Source: Anaerococcus nagyae
GTDB taxonomy: Bacteria > Bacillota > Clostridia > Tissierellales > Peptoniphilaceae
DNA length: 64,000 nt
Reading direction: 5' to 3'
Assembly (NCBI RefSeq): GCF_017874535.1
Contig: NZ_JAGGLS010000006.1
Span: forward strand, 1 to 64,000
Shown here in pieces: positions 35,167 to 45,454 of this stretch. Both the position numbers and the translations under genes were made by a program. A model generated the notes under the pieces. The model searched no databases. It worked only from the letters and a program-made list of their open reading frames with translations, and had not been told where the DNA came from. Each line of letters opens with the position of its first letter. Positions within the stretch are counted from its first letter, which is position 1.

Positions 35167-38145
35167 CTAATTTTCTATATTCTTCCAGTTTTGATCTGCT
35201 CTTGCTATATTTTCTAAGTAGCCTACCACTCCATTTTCTTTTAACATTTGACGATCTATAATATATACTCCGCAGGCCTTGGCAATTTTTTTAACTGAGA
35301 CTTCTATACCATCACTATAGCTATTTATAAGTATTGGCTTAGTATCTATACCAAATTGTTCTGACTCAGCCTTTATCTCGTATACATCCTCTTTTTTAAG
35401 TTCTTCTTGGATACAACTTATTATAAAGGTTGAAAATTTTTTAGTACATACAACATCTATATGATTTCCCACAGCCTGGCTAATAGGCGTCAAGTCTCCG
35501 TAGGCCTTCCATTTTAACCTTACATCTACTTTTATCTCATCGAATACAGAGCTTTTTCTTATAAGCTCAAAATAAGTATAAACTTGTAGAGCTATTCCTT
35601 TTTCAAAAAATTCTCTAAAAGCTATATCACCCATTTCATAGTTAAGATCTAAATATCCATCCTTATAACTAACATATTCTTTCTTATCTTTTTGATTGAA
35701 AACTCTTACTTCCTTATCATCATTTATACTTTTGTCTAGATTTATCATCATATTGTTTAAGTCATCAGCTAGCTTTTCGCCATCTTTATAAACAACTTTA
35801 TATGAGAAATCAAGATTATCACTCATTCCATAGCAATAAAAGTTTTTAGGTTTTTCATTATAAATAAGCGGAAAGTATAATTTCCTTAAGTCAAAATTTT
35901 GGAAATATTTTTTTAAATTATTACTTATAAACTCTCCTAAACGAATCGTCAGATTATCATTTATAGTTTGCAGTTTTAACTTTCCTGGATTTGTTGGATA
36001 CTTATAATCTATAACTATCCCTTCTTTTTTAAGATTATCCAAAAACGAAGTAAGTTTAGAATATTTGACTTTATCATCTCTTCTGAAGATAAAATCTCCT
36101 ATTTCCATCATATTAGTTTTTTCATCTTTGGGATAAGATAGATCTATAATATACTGATCCATACTGTGTCTAAATATTTGTGTAAACTCCTGCCACTTAT
36201 AGGATGGTAAGGACAAATATGTAAGCCATAGCTTCTCATAATAATTGCTAAGCCTTGCTAGATTACTCTCACTTGTGGCATTATAAAATTTAGCGTTGTT
36301 AAGAAAGAAAGTTTCTTCCACAGTTAAGCTTCTCTCATTTGTATAATAATCAACAGCCTTATAGTTGCCACCCCACTTGTTTGACCCAAGATACTCTACA
36401 TATTCTAAACCATCAAATTCTTCTCTATTAGCATCTGTATGGGTATTTAAGGTCAAGTCTACTATAGCACTTTCCTTACTATAAAGAGTCATTTCATCAT
36501 AGCTAATTATTTCTATATTTAATGACCTTTGCATTCTCCTATCTTTCATAAAGGAGACAATTCTATCAAATTTCTCCCTGTACTTGTCTTTATCATCTGT
36601 AAGTAAAATCAAATTCTGTGGACTAAATTTTATAGCTGCAATGACATTTGCCCATAAGAGTTCATTTTCTTTTATAAAGGGAGTAAAAATTGTTTTGATA
36701 GATCCACTTTTAATAAGAGGTTTTGCATCTATAATCATATAATCTAAGTACCTAAAAGATTTCTTTTGATTGCGCTCAATCAAAAGATCAATATCCTGTT
36801 TAATAAGCTTATAATCACTAAAAAGATCATCTTTTCCATAAAAGTCTTTTTCAAATATCTCATCTATAATACTCATTAGTTGTTTTAAGGTATTTATAGC
36901 AAAAGCTTCCTGATCTATCATTCTATCTGTAACATTGTAAAGTTCTTCCCATAAAGGGAATATCTCCATTAAAGTATCATTAGTATACCAGTTGGTATTA
37001 TTTAGACTATGGCTTATCCTATCCATTACCTTTTTATCAAGATCTTGAGTTTTGTAATATAAATACTCATAAATTTCATTGCAAACTTTCTCAAATTCAT
37101 CATCCTGACCATTTTTAAACTTCTTTATATCTGTATTAGCAATAAGTGGATGGAGCTTATGAATTCTATCTATGTGATTATTAGAACCTATATAAGCATA
37201 AGACTTAAACTCTTCTTTACTAGGCCTCCTATAACCTTGTGTTATCATAAACCTATTCCAAGTATGATGTTCTCTATCAGCAAATATATTCCTTAAACTT
37301 ATACTCTTGGTATTTTGTCCAGGCTTAACTACTTTCTCATAAAAGTCACGAGCTATATCACTAGCTTGATAAGATCCTGCCATATAAACTCTGTATCTCA
37401 TAGAAAGAGCCGACCTTATAGATGACTTTACGCTATGTAGGTCATCTCTTATAAAGTCTTGCCATATTTCATTATCATCAACTCTCTCACCTTTATAAGC
37501 TCTAGTATAAAACCTATGAACATTATAGGCTTCTTCTAATATGCTCTCACTATATTCTTTACTTCTAAAGCTTGCTGCACTTGTTATATCTATATTAAAC
37601 AGTCTCAAATTATTTATTTCTTTACTATCTAAATTATTTGTATATCTTGTATAGTTTAGTATGATATGATTTTCTTTCCTATCCTTAAATTTATCAAAAA
37701 GTTTAAATCCTAAATCATAATAATTTTTACTATCATCATGCAGGATTATGATATAAGTACTTTCTATCATATCTAAATCGGAGGAAAAGTTAAGCTTAGC
37801 ATAAGCTTTATCTGTAATCTTATGGTTAATATTATCATCCTTGACTTTGCCATTTATAGTAATATGACAAGTTTCTTTTAATAAAGGCATAGCTTTAGTC
37901 ATTTGTTGATAAGCCTTCTTAGGATTTTCATTATATATATTAAACCTAATTTCTACATCTATAAGATCAACCGATGCAAATAATAGGTTAAACAATTCTC
38001 TACCTCTAGATAAACTTCCTACTAAAGCTATATCAATATAGGAAACATTTTCATCTTTACTTATGTAATTATACAGGGGAAAAGAATCCATTATATAGGC
38101 TGCAGACAATAAGTTTGATATACTCTTATTCTTACTAGTATCCAA
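35167..38145 (-). CDS. Large protein with Rossmann-like and RyR-like segments, function unknown
   Basis: I do not recognise a full-length family for these 992 residues. The N-terminal 200 residues look like a Rossmann fold (IALVGSLSRGRELFNLLF, later IIILHDD). At about residues 290-335, REHHTWNRFMITQGYR and a later HKLHPLI recall the RyR repeat found in bacterial TrkA-type proteins. The C-terminal half has no visible motif. It is 7 bases upstream of the STAND gene and 6 bases after the kinase. The start is uncertain: the TTG at 38145 is almost on top of its GAGG site, so translation may begin elsewhere, for example at Met19. Confidence 0.7.
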   Translation of the reverse strand: MDTSKNKSISNLLSAAYIMDSFPLYNYISKDENVSYIDIALVGSLSRGRELFNLLFASVDLIDVEIRFNIYNENPKKAYQQMTKAMPLLKETCHITINGKVKDDNINHKITDKAYAKLNFSSDLDMIESTYIIILHDDSKNYYDLGFKLFDKFKDRKENHIILNYTRYTNNLDSKEINNLRLFNIDITSAASFRSKEYSESILEEAYNVHRFYTRAYKGERVDDNEIWQDFIRDDLHSVKSSIRSALSMRYRVYMAGSYQASDIARDFYEKVVKPGQNTKSISLRNIFADREHHTWNRFMITQGYRRPSKEEFKSYAYIGSNNHIDRIHKLHPLIANTDIKKFKNGQDDEFEKVCNEIYEYLYYKTQDLDKKVMDRISHSLNNTNWYTNDTLMEIFPLWEELYNVTDRMIDQEAFAINTLKQLMSIIDEIFEKDFYGKDDLFSDYKLIKQDIDLLIERNQKKSFRYLDYMIIDAKPLIKSGSIKTIFTPFIKENELLWANVIAAIKFSPQNLILLTDDKDKYREKFDRIVSFMKDRRMQRSLNIEIISYDEMTLYSKESAIVDLTLNTHTDANREEFDGLEYVEYLGSNKWGGNYKAVDYYTNERSLTVEETFFLNNAKFYNATSESNLARLSNYYEKLWLTYLSLPSYKWQEFTQIFRHSMDQYIIDLSYPKDEKTNMMEIGDFIFRRDDKVKYSKLTSFLDNLKKEGIVIDYKYPTNPGKLKLQTINDNLTIRLGEFISNNLKKYFQNFDLRKLYFPLIYNEKPKNFYCYGMSDNLDFSYKVVYKDGEKLADDLNNMMINLDKSINDDKEVRVFNQKDKKEYVSYKDGYLDLNYEMGDIAFREFFEKGIALQVYTYFELIRKSSVFDEIKVDVRLKWKAYGDLTPISQAVGNHIDVVCTKKFSTFIISCIQEELKKEDVYEIKAESEQFGIDTKPILINSYSDGIEVSVKKIAKACGVYIIDRQMLKENGVVGYLENIARADQNWKNIEN

Positions 38146-38151
38146 ACCTCT

Positions 38152-39186
38152 TTAAATTTCATCTAGTCTTTCGCTAAACTCATTTACCGTAAGATATCTA
38201 TGAATTGATAAACTTTCCTTTAGTAAATCTATTATCCTATCTGTAGTTTGATTATTTAAGAATATTCTATTAGATTTTTTAAGTAATACTTCTCTTATAT
38301 TACGAGCTAAATAATCCATATTTTCATTTTCTAAATCTTCAGGATACCTATCCATCAATAGATAAAAAAATGTTACACCCAGCATATATAAGTCTATCTC
38401 TTCACTTATAAATATATCCTTTCGCTTATTTATATTTGAAACATACCTAAGTTCAGGCGGAATGAAAGCTCTTTGTTTTGGCATATAAAATTCATTTATA
38501 TTATCCAAATCATCTAAAAATACAGCAGCATCAAAATCAAATAGCTTTACAGTATCTCTTTTATAATCATAAAGGATATTTGCTGGCTTTAAATCCATAT
38601 AAATAATATCTTTTTGGTGAAGCAGAGATAAGATTTCCGAGCTTTGCTTAAGTATACTTATGATCCTAGCTAAATCTAAATTGTAGTATTTGTCTACACT
38701 TTGTGCATTATCTATATCATATAAAGCAAAAATGTAGTCAGAAGATTTTTCCAACTTATATGGTCTTACTATCCTATCTTCAAGGACTGGATCTATATCA
38801 ATCACTTTAATGTGTTTATCATATGATTCTATAAATTTTTTTTGATCACGAACTAAGTTTATAAGATCTTCTTCATTTTTACTTTCATAGTGGATTATGT
38901 GAGGATTTTCCTTATCTCTAACTCCTTTTATAGAGTCATTTGGAAAAGTCGGAAAAAATTCTTTCATAATCATATTTTTCTTTGGAGGATAATTATCATC
39001 AATTATAACTTCATAGACCAAACAAGAAGACCCTGTTCCTACAAGTCTGCCTACTTCCGCTTCATAAATGAGGTCTCCCTTATCTCCATAGATCTTAAAT
39101 CTATGACCTGAAAGTGATGGTCTTGACTTATCCAGGGAATCTTTTATTTTGCTAATAAATTCTTCTTGGGTCTTAAAGTTTTTCAT
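38152..39186 (-). CDS. Serine/threonine protein kinase-like protein
   Basis: A 344-residue Hanks-type kinase fold without membrane segment. The glycine loop is GTGSSCLVYE (50-59), the ATP lysine is Lys75 in MIMKE, the catalytic loop reads YMDLKPANIL with Asp198 and Asn203, so HRD has become YMD, and DFG has become DFD (217-219). The key catalytic and metal residues are kept, so it may be active. Its ATG overlaps the upstream stop codon (TAATG). The targets are likely the other operon products, by position. Confidence 0.88.
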   Translation of the reverse strand: MKNFKTQEEFISKIKDSLDKSRPSLSGHRFKIYGDKGDLIYEAEVGRLVGTGSSCLVYEVIIDDNYPPKKNMIMKEFFPTFPNDSIKGVRDKENPHIIHYESKNEEDLINLVRDQKKFIESYDKHIKVIDIDPVLEDRIVRPYKLEKSSDYIFALYDIDNAQSVDKYYNLDLARIISILKQSSEILSLLHQKDIIYMDLKPANILYDYKRDTVKLFDFDAAVFLDDLDNINEFYMPKQRAFIPPELRYVSNINKRKDIFISEEIDLYMLGVTFFYLLMDRYPEDLENENMDYLARNIREVLLKKSNRIFLNNQTTDRIIDLLKESLSIHRYLTVNEFSERLDEI

Positions 39187-40871
39187 TAATCTTCTCCTAT
39201 ATTTATCAGGTACTTAGCCCACAAATCCCTAAAGGCGTCTATTGGTTCATCATAGACTACTAGCTTTAATAAAGTTTCCTCATAAGGATTTGAGATATTG
39301 TACTCATAAAGTCTTGAGTTACGTAACTTAGAGTCCATAAAGATCAAATAGTCTCTTTTCCTACGAGCTGGTGTAGATAGCTTATCAAACCATATATCTT
39401 CATTATCTAATACATAGGATAAAAAATATAGAGTTATAAGCCTTGGTCTGGTAATTTGAGAAATTTTGCCTTTTTCTATAATGGCATTCAAATTTTCATG
39501 CTTAATCCTAGTCTCCTTTAACAAGTCATCTAAAGCTTCTACTTCTTCATCTGATAAAGTTACATCCTCTGTTGATATTATGGCATCTTTATTATAAAGA
39601 TAGGTTAAAAGCGAAGATAATCTTTTTTCTGATATATAAATAGAATCTTGATTTATATCTATGATTCCTTCTATATTATTTTGATAAATAAAATCACTGT
39701 ACTCCTCACTAGAACCTAATACAGGAACCTCGTCTTTATACTTATAAGAAGCGCTTTGAACACTTACTTCTTTTTCTATCTTTTGTGTACTTGCCTTAAG
39801 AATTATTTCTTCTTCTGGATAGTATACCTTAATTTCTCCTGTCTTTTCTGATTTAAATTCAAAACCTGTATCAACAGGAATTATTATATCATCAGTAGAT
39901 TGATAGAATATTTTTACATTTCCTCTTGAAAAATAATCAGCATTTGTAGTGTTATCATCTGAATTACCATATTTTACATTAGAAAAGGCAGAAATTTCAT
40001 CAGATAATTTTTTTTCTACTTCTCTAAATGTAGATATAAATTCTTTAAGAATTGTACGATTGGTATTTTCTAAAACTAAAACCTTGTGATAAGCAATAAT
40101 ATTTAATATTATAGAATCATCAACTTGTTCCATATTTCTATATTCATTTATGTAATCATCTAGAGAATTTTGTAGGATAGTTGTGTTAAGGTTAGTCTCT
40201 TTTTTTCTTTCTTTAATATTAGCTTTTTTTTCATTATTATAAAGATCCATTGCTCTTACAAAAAAGTTTACAGAATTCTTAGGAAAATGCGCCAAAGCTA
40301 TATAAATCATAGCTTCTTTTTCATCCCAAATATTAAGTCCCGTCTCTTCTAAAACTTTCATAAGAAAAACTTCAAGTTCTTCTATTTCTATACCTAGACC
40401 AAATCCATAGATGAACATCTTATCTCTGCTAATAACACTCGCCTTGAAGTCTTTTCTAATTTGAGTTTTTTTCCAAACCTTTCTCTTATCCTTATCATAT
40501 TCTAATGACCCATAAACTTCGCTTTTGGATCCGTGGGGATAAAGGTTCTTTTCACGAAATAACTCAACAACTAAGTTTACTATTTTTTCAAATTCAGCAT
40601 TCTTTTCACCTTTTTGAATAGAAGTAAATATATTACTTGCTATTTCACCTATGTCTTCTTTTTCTATATCCAGCCTATCGCTATAACTTGTTAACATATA
40701 ATTAATTATGTATTTATAAAAAGGAATTTTCTTTCTTAAAGATATGGTATTATTAGTCCCTATCTCTATACTTTCAATATCAAGATATTCCCCAGAACTA
40801 ATATTCTTTTGCCACTCAAACTCATTAATCTCAATAATGGCAGTTTCGCCAGAAATTATCCTACCTTCCAT
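39186..40871 (-). CDS. Operon protein of unknown function, 561 residues
   Basis: No domain is recognised. The N terminus (MEGRIISGETAIIEINEFEW) is mixed alpha/beta, the middle is helical and lysine/glutamate-rich, a beta-rich segment follows at about 330-390 (KIFYQSTDDIIIPVDTGFEF), and the C terminus is helical. There is no signal peptide or membrane segment, so it is cytoplasmic. It starts behind AAAGGAG and sits between an unknown small protein and the kinase, with 1-14 base junctions, so it belongs to the same functional set. Confidence 0.75.
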   Translation of the reverse strand: MEGRIISGETAIIEINEFEWQKNISSGEYLDIESIEIGTNNTISLRKKIPFYKYIINYMLTSYSDRLDIEKEDIGEIASNIFTSIQKGEKNAEFEKIVNLVVELFREKNLYPHGSKSEVYGSLEYDKDKRKVWKKTQIRKDFKASVISRDKMFIYGFGLGIEIEELEVFLMKVLEETGLNIWDEKEAMIYIALAHFPKNSVNFFVRAMDLYNNEKKANIKERKKETNLNTTILQNSLDDYINEYRNMEQVDDSIILNIIAYHKVLVLENTNRTILKEFISTFREVEKKLSDEISAFSNVKYGNSDDNTTNADYFSRGNVKIFYQSTDDIIIPVDTGFEFKSEKTGEIKVYYPEEEIILKASTQKIEKEVSVQSASYKYKDEVPVLGSSEEYSDFIYQNNIEGIIDINQDSIYISEKRLSSLLTYLYNKDAIISTEDVTLSDEEVEALDDLLKETRIKHENLNAIIEKGKISQITRPRLITLYFLSYVLDNEDIWFDKLSTPARRKRDYLIFMDSKLRNSRLYEYNISNPYEETLLKLVVYDEPIDAFRDLWAKYLINIGED

Positions 40872-40885
40872 ATATACTCCTTTAT

Positions 40886-41416
40886 TTATATATATTCATA
40901 GCTTTGGTCAAACTCATCTTTATCAATTAAGTTGAAATCTACATCAACTATTCCATTCCTATCTTTTATCACTTTATAAATAAGAACAATATCAGATTTT
41001 TTGCCCCATAATACTGTTCCCCATAACTTTGCCTCATAGAAATAATCATACGAGCCTAAATTGACCTTTAGCATACCAGAATTCAATAGATAATCTATAA
41101 CCTCATCCTTCCTATCTTCATAAGTCCAACTCAAAATTTCTCTAGGATATTGTTTATAATTATAACCATATGTATGTATATGATATTTTAAAAATCTATC
41201 ACGTCTATTTGGATAAGGAATTTTGGACTGATCTATTTTAATAAAGTCTCCCTTATAGGCAATTTCTCCATCGGATTTCGATTCTCTCGAGTAAATCTCA
41301 TAAAAATCACTATGTTTTTTAATTTTCCCTAGAAGTATAAGTTTTTCCTCTAAACTCGCTCCACTACCAAGTTCAAAAGCAGTCACCTCTACATTAGTCT
41401 TCTTCACTTTTTTCAT
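40886..41416 (-). CDS. Operon protein of unknown function, 176 residues
   Basis: This is the first gene of the five-gene operon. I recognise no family. The protein is a soluble mixed alpha/beta chain rich in aromatic residues (HIHTYGYNYKQYPREIL, YDYFYEAKLWGTVLWG). I place the start at the ATG at 41416, which has GGGGAAAG before it; a TTG at 41458 would add 14 residues without a ribosome site. Confidence 0.7.
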   Translation of the reverse strand: MKKVKKTNVEVTAFELGSGASLEEKLILLGKIKKHSDFYEIYSRESKSDGEIAYKGDFIKIDQSKIPYPNRRDRFLKYHIHTYGYNYKQYPREILSWTYEDRKDEVIDYLLNSGMLKVNLGSYDYFYEAKLWGTVLWGKKSDIVLIYKVIKDRNGIVDVDFNLIDKDEFDQSYEYI

Positions 41417-41730
41417 ACTTTCCCCATTAAATAAATCTTTATATTTAGCTATTATCAAACAATTAAAATCATTCCCTAGGTCATTGCTCGGATATATTTT
41501 ACCTCAAAACTATTTTTCATAAACTTATTTATATATTAATTTATAGATAATAAATATATTTAAAGAATCCTCTCATTAACTATAATTCAATGCATATTAT
41601 AAGAATATATTTTAAATCAAGAAAATTATAACATGTACTTTATATAATATTAAAAATATTTATAATTAATTTTTCCAAATATGGGTATAGTCTAAATGCC
41701 AATAATTTATTATAATCAGTAAATATAAAT

Positions 41731-41758
41731 TTGACTTTTAATTTAGAGTGATTATAAT
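41731..41758 (+). promoter_or_regulatory. ahpC promoter, with possible PerR box
   Basis: TTGACT (41731-41736), a 16-base spacer and TATAAT (41753-41758). The sequence TTATAATTATTGTGT (41752-41766) over the -10 resembles a PerR box (TTATAATNATTATAA) with about three mismatches, which would fit peroxide control; this is tentative. The rest of the 386-base gap 41417-41802 is AT-rich and otherwise featureless. Confidence 0.65.
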
Positions 41759-41802
41759 TATTGTGTAAGAGAAAACAAGAACATTATACAAAGGAGATAA
41801 TT

Positions 41803-42372
41803 ATGGCTTTTATAGGTAAAACTTTACCAGAATTTAATTTAGACGCTTATGACCCAAAAAAAGATGAATTCATCACAGTTTCAAGTGAAGATCTTAAAGG
41901 AAAATGGACAGTTTTAATATTCTATCCAGCAGACTTCACCTTTGTTTGTCCAACAGAACTAGAAGATATGCAAGATAACTACCAAGCTTTAAAAGAAGCT
42001 GGGGCTGAAGTTTACTCTGTATCAGTAGATACTCACTTCGTACACAAGGCTTGGCATGATAATTCAGAAAGAATTAGCAAACTAGAATACACAATGATTT
42101 CTGATTCTAACAAAGAATTAGCAAGAGAATTAGATATTCTTGATGAATCAGGCAAGGCATTAAGAGCTACATTTGTACTTGATCCAGAAAATGTTATCCA
42201 AACTGTAGAAATCAACGCCGATGGTATTGGACGTAAGGCTGACGTTAATATCAACAAAATCAAAGCTGGTAAATATATTGCATCTCATCCAGGTGAAGCT
42301 TGCCCTGCTAAATGGGAAGAAGAAGGCGATGACGTATTAACACCAGGTCTTGACCTTGTAGGTAAACTATAA
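41803..42372 (+). CDS. ahpC: Alkyl hydroperoxide reductase C (peroxiredoxin)
   Basis: A 2-Cys peroxiredoxin that reduces hydroperoxides. The peroxidatic cysteine lies in FYPADFTFVCPTELEDM, and the resolving cysteine in HPGEACPAKWEE near the C terminus. I start at the ATG at 41803 behind AAAGGAG; an upstream TTG at 41761 lacks a site. The length of 189 residues is standard. It is followed by ahpF, its reductase, after 21 bases. It protects this anaerobe during oxygen exposure. Confidence 0.96.
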   Translation: MAFIGKTLPEFNLDAYDPKKDEFITVSSEDLKGKWTVLIFYPADFTFVCPTELEDMQDNYQALKEAGAEVYSVSVDTHFVHKAWHDNSERISKLEYTMISDSNKELARELDILDESGKALRATFVLDPENVIQTVEINADGIGRKADVNINKIKAGKYIASHPGEACPAKWEEEGDDVLTPGLDLVGKL

Positions 42373-42393
42373 GACTTGAGGATCTAAAATTAA

Positions 42394-43944
42394 ATGTTAG
42401 ATAAAAATTTAAAGAACCAGTTAGCCCAATATCTTGACATGCTTAAAACAGAAGTCGTTATTGGGCTTTCTGTTAATAATGATGAAAAAGGCGAAAAAGT
42501 TCGTGGATTTATAGAAGATGTAGCAAGTCTTTCTGATAAAATCAAAGTAGAAGAAAAAGACCTTGAATACAAACCAAGCTTTGAACTAAAAGGGGAAAAA
42601 GAACACGGACAAATTATATTTGCAGGAGTCCCACTAGGACACGAATTTGCATCATTTGCACTTGCCCTACTTCAAGTAGGTGGAGTAGAACCAAAAGTAG
42701 ATGAATCTACAAAAAAACGTATACAAGCAATTAAAGATACTCAAAATCTTGAAACTATAGTATCCCTATCATGCCACAACTGTCCAGAAGTAGTCCAATC
42801 ATTCAATATAATGGCAGTCCTTAACCCAAAAATCAACCACACCATGATAGAAGGATCCATGTTCCAAGAAATAGCAGAAGACCGTGATGTCCTTGCAGTT
42901 CCAGCAATCTTTAAGGATGGCCAATTCCTTGAAGGTGGAAAACAAACCATGGACAGCCTGCTCGAGCTAATAGGTAGCAAGAAAACATCAGATGACTTTG
43001 AAGGAAAGCCAGCCTATGATGTACTAATCATCGGTGGAGGTCCAGCAGCAGCAACTGCAGCAGTATATGCAGCAAGAAAAGGTGTAAAAACTGGCCTTGT
43101 AGCAAGTGAATTTGGTGGACAAGTTGTAGAAACTCTTGGAATCGAAAACATTCCAGGATTCAAATACACAGAAGGCCCAGAATTCATGGCAAAGATGAAC
43201 GAGCAAGTAACAGAACTTGGAGTAGATGTCATGACAGGAGCCCTTGCAAGTGATATCAAAGAAGCAGAGCATTCTGCAAATGACCTAAGACTTATAGAAG
43301 TTAAACTTGATAATGGAGCAAAACTAGAATCAAGAACTGTTGTAATAGCAACAGGAGCAAGGTGGAGACTACTAGGCATACCAGGCGAGACAGAATTTAA
43401 AAACAAGGGTGTAGCATACTGTACCCACTGTGATGGCCCACTATTTAAAGGTAAACCAGTAGCAGTCATAGGTGGAGGCAACTCAGGAGTAGAAGCTGCC
43501 ATAGACCTTGCAGCAATGGTTGACCATGTAACTGTTCTAGAATTCTTACCAGAACTAAAGGCAGACCAAGTCTTACAAGATAAGCTATACGGCCTAGATA
43601 ATGTAACAGTTATCAAAAACGCTCAAACAACAGGCCTTTATGGAGACAATAAGCTAGAAAGACTAGAATATACAGACCGTGAGACAAACAAAGAGCATAG
43701 CATAGATATAGACGGATGCTTCATCCAAGTAGGACTAGTGCCAAACACAGAATGGCTAGAAGATACTAAAGTAGACCTAACAGACAGAGGAGAAATAAAA
43801 GTAAACCCAGACGGATCTACAAGCCTTGAAGGAGTGTTCGCAGCAGGAGATGCAACAACAAGTCTATTTAAACAAATAGTAATAGCAGCAGGAAGCGGTG
43901 CAACAGCATCCCTTGGTGCCTTTAATTACTTAATGAGAAACTAG
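42394..43944 (+). CDS. ahpF: Alkyl hydroperoxide reductase F (NADH:peroxiredoxin reductase)
   Basis: A flavoprotein that passes electrons from NADH to AhpC. The N-terminal tandem thioredoxin-like domain has the CHNCPEVVQ centre, the FAD site is [10 protein letters not shown], the second redox centre is [10 protein letters not shown], the NAD site is [10 protein letters not shown] and the C terminus has FAAGDATTS. The length of 516 residues matches the family. It shares the ahpC promoter and ends at a clear terminator. Confidence 0.95.
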   Translation: MLDKNLKNQLAQYLDMLKTEVVIGLSVNNDEKGEKVRGFIEDVASLSDKIKVEEKDLEYKPSFELKGEKEHGQIIFAGVPLGHEFASFALALLQVGGVEPKVDESTKKRIQAIKDTQNLETIVSLSCHNCPEVVQSFNIMAVLNPKINHTMIEGSMFQEIAEDRDVLAVPAIFKDGQFLEGGKQTMDSLLELIGSKKTSDDFEGKPAYDVLIIGGGPAAATAAVYAARKGVKTGLVASEFGGQVVETLGIENIPGFKYTEGPEFMAKMNEQVTELGVDVMTGALASDIKEAEHSANDLRLIEVKLDNGAKLESRTVVIATGARWRLLGIPGETEFKNKGVAYCTHCDGPLFKGKPVAVIGGGNSGVEAAIDLAAMVDHVTVLEFLPELKADQVLQDKLYGLDNVTVIKNAQTTGLYGDNKLERLEYTDRETNKEHSIDIDGCFIQVGLVPNTEWLEDTKVDLTDRGEIKVNPDGSTSLEGVFAAGDATTSLFKQIVIAAGSGATASLGAFNYLMRN

Positions 43945-43956
43945 AATACAAGCAAA

Positions 43957-43988
43957 AAAACCGGAGTTATGCATAATTCCGGTTTTTT
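43957..43988 (+). terminator. Terminator of ahpCF
   Basis: AAAACCGGA-GTTAT pairs with ATAAT-TCCGGTTTT and runs into TTTTTT, 13 bases after the ahpF stop. The rest of the 310-base gap to 44254 shows nothing else I can support. Confidence 0.9.
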
Positions 43989-44254
43989 GTCATTATTTAT
44001 CATTAAAATATTATCAGAAATCTCTATATAATAGGAATTCTAATTTAAATACCTTTTAAAAATGTACTTAGAATTAACTCTTTATTTATAACCTCGGTGA
44101 TTTTAAAAGCTAGAATATTCATATATTAGCTAAATATATGTTTCAAATCTACTATTGTTGCAAAATCAATTATTTTAAAATATTAAATAATATAAATAGA
44201 AAACCTCCCGACCAGCAATCTTTAAGCTTATCAAGAGATTTTCTTCTTAAATTA

Positions 44255-44590
44255 TTATATATTTTTCTTATTATATTTATTCTTCTTTTCTTTTATTTTT
44301 AAAAATATTATCCGCCCATAAAGAATAGTGAAAACTATTATCACTGGTAATGTAATTTCAGTTATTACATTTGTGAATGTATTTAAAAATAAAACTATAG
44401 ATGCTACAAAAAACAATATAGATTCATACTTAATTAACTTATCATTTTCTGTATCAAACAATTTAGTTGATACTAAAAACATAAAAACCACTACACTCCA
44501 AAAAATAGAATTAGTATCAGAAAAATAAACTGAAGCAATTATCAAAAATAAGAAAAATATAATTAAAATTGTATCATATTTTTTTAACAT
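44255..44590 (-). CDS. Small four-helix membrane protein, possible immunity protein
   Basis: A 111-residue protein with four hydrophobic helices and a strongly basic tail (LKIKEKKNKYNKKN). It starts behind AAGGA and lies 56 bases downstream of the secreted protein at 44647-45192 on the same strand. Small multi-helix proteins beside a bacteriocin gene often give self-protection; that role here is inferred from position only. Confidence 0.6.
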   Translation of the reverse strand: MLKKYDTILIIFFLFLIIASVYFSDTNSIFWSVVVFMFLVSTKLFDTENDKLIKYESILFFVASIVLFLNTFTNVITEITLPVIIVFTILYGRIIFLKIKEKKNKYNKKNI

Positions 44591-44646
44591 GCTGTGTCCT
44601 TATTCCTATACTAATTATTTAAGATAAATCTTAATCCTTATAAGTT

Positions 44647-45192
44647 TTATGAAGCCTCTTGTACACAATTATCTAAACCTGTTACTGTAGTTATCGCACC
44701 GCCAACTGTTCCAAACACTTCCCATAAACTAGGTTCATTCTTTATAAATTCTGGTCTATTTCCAGTTTGAAGATATAGCAATAATGCTGACGCTAATGCT
44801 TTTACACCTCCAGCAGCTTTTACAAGGGTTTTAACCCCTGATATAGTTGCTCCAGCTCCACTAATAAACAAAGCTATAGATCCTATACATTTAGCATCTT
44901 CCCAAGCACCATATGTAGTTACCATATTTGTTCTGGATTCTAAAATCTTGTTAGCTTCTTCCTCACTATCAACAAAGTAAATATTTTTTTTACTAAGATA
45001 CTTTTCTAGCTCATCTTCATTTTCTAATAAATTGTCGGGAGTTTGATATAAAGTTGTTAAAGCTGCTTCTAACTCATTTTGATTAATATTAATTTCAACA
45101 TTACTAGAGCTTGCCAAGCTAGTTGCAGGGCCTGCAGTAATAAGCATTGAAACACTTAAAGATGCTAGTACTATTTTTCTTAAAAGTTTCAT
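44647..45192 (-). CDS. Secreted bacteriocin-like protein, 181 residues
   Basis: The protein has a Sec signal peptide (cleavage near residue 27 in SLASSS), an acidic helical segment (residues 35-95), and a hydrophobic glycine/alanine-rich C-terminal region bounded by two cysteines, Cys102 and Cys176. The size and layout, with a Sec signal, recall larger Sec-secreted bacteriocins such as streptococcin A-M57, but I cannot show homology. The acidic segment might be a pro-region that masks the membrane-active part. A basic membrane protein gene follows. Confidence 0.55.
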   Translation of the reverse strand: MKLLRKIVLASLSVSMLITAGPATSLASSSNVEININQNELEAALTTLYQTPDNLLENEDELEKYLSKKNIYFVDSEEEANKILESRTNMVTTYGAWEDAKCIGSIALFISGAGATISGVKTLVKAAGGVKALASALLLYLQTGNRPEFIKNEPSLWEVFGTVGGAITTVTGLDNCVQEAS

Positions 45193-45407
45193 TTATTCCT
45201 CTTTAAAAATTTTATTTCACTTACAATCATTAAATACCCAATATTTTTCCATTCAAACAAATCATATTATATATTTTATCAAACTTAAGTCAAAACTAAG
45301 TCTAATCTGAAGCTAGTCCCTAAGCTAAGTAATTCAATTTTTCAAACTAATTTATCAAAGTAAATCTATAATATATTAATATTAATTTATAAATTTTAAA
45401 ATCAAAT

Positions 45408-45436
45408 TTGACAAAAACCAAATCACCTCCTATAAT
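45408..45436 (+). promoter_or_regulatory. Promoter of the T-box leader
   Basis: TTGACA (45408-45413), a 17-base spacer and TATAAT (45431-45436), a consensus promoter directly in front of the T-box. Confidence 0.85.
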
Positions 45437-45454
45437 TGTATCAAGAAATAAAAA

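Noticed and set aside
43014-43616. Minus-strand 200-residue frame inside ahpF
   Set aside because: It lies fully within ahpF, whose motifs are all intact, and reads as a Ser/Pro/Thr-rich shadow.
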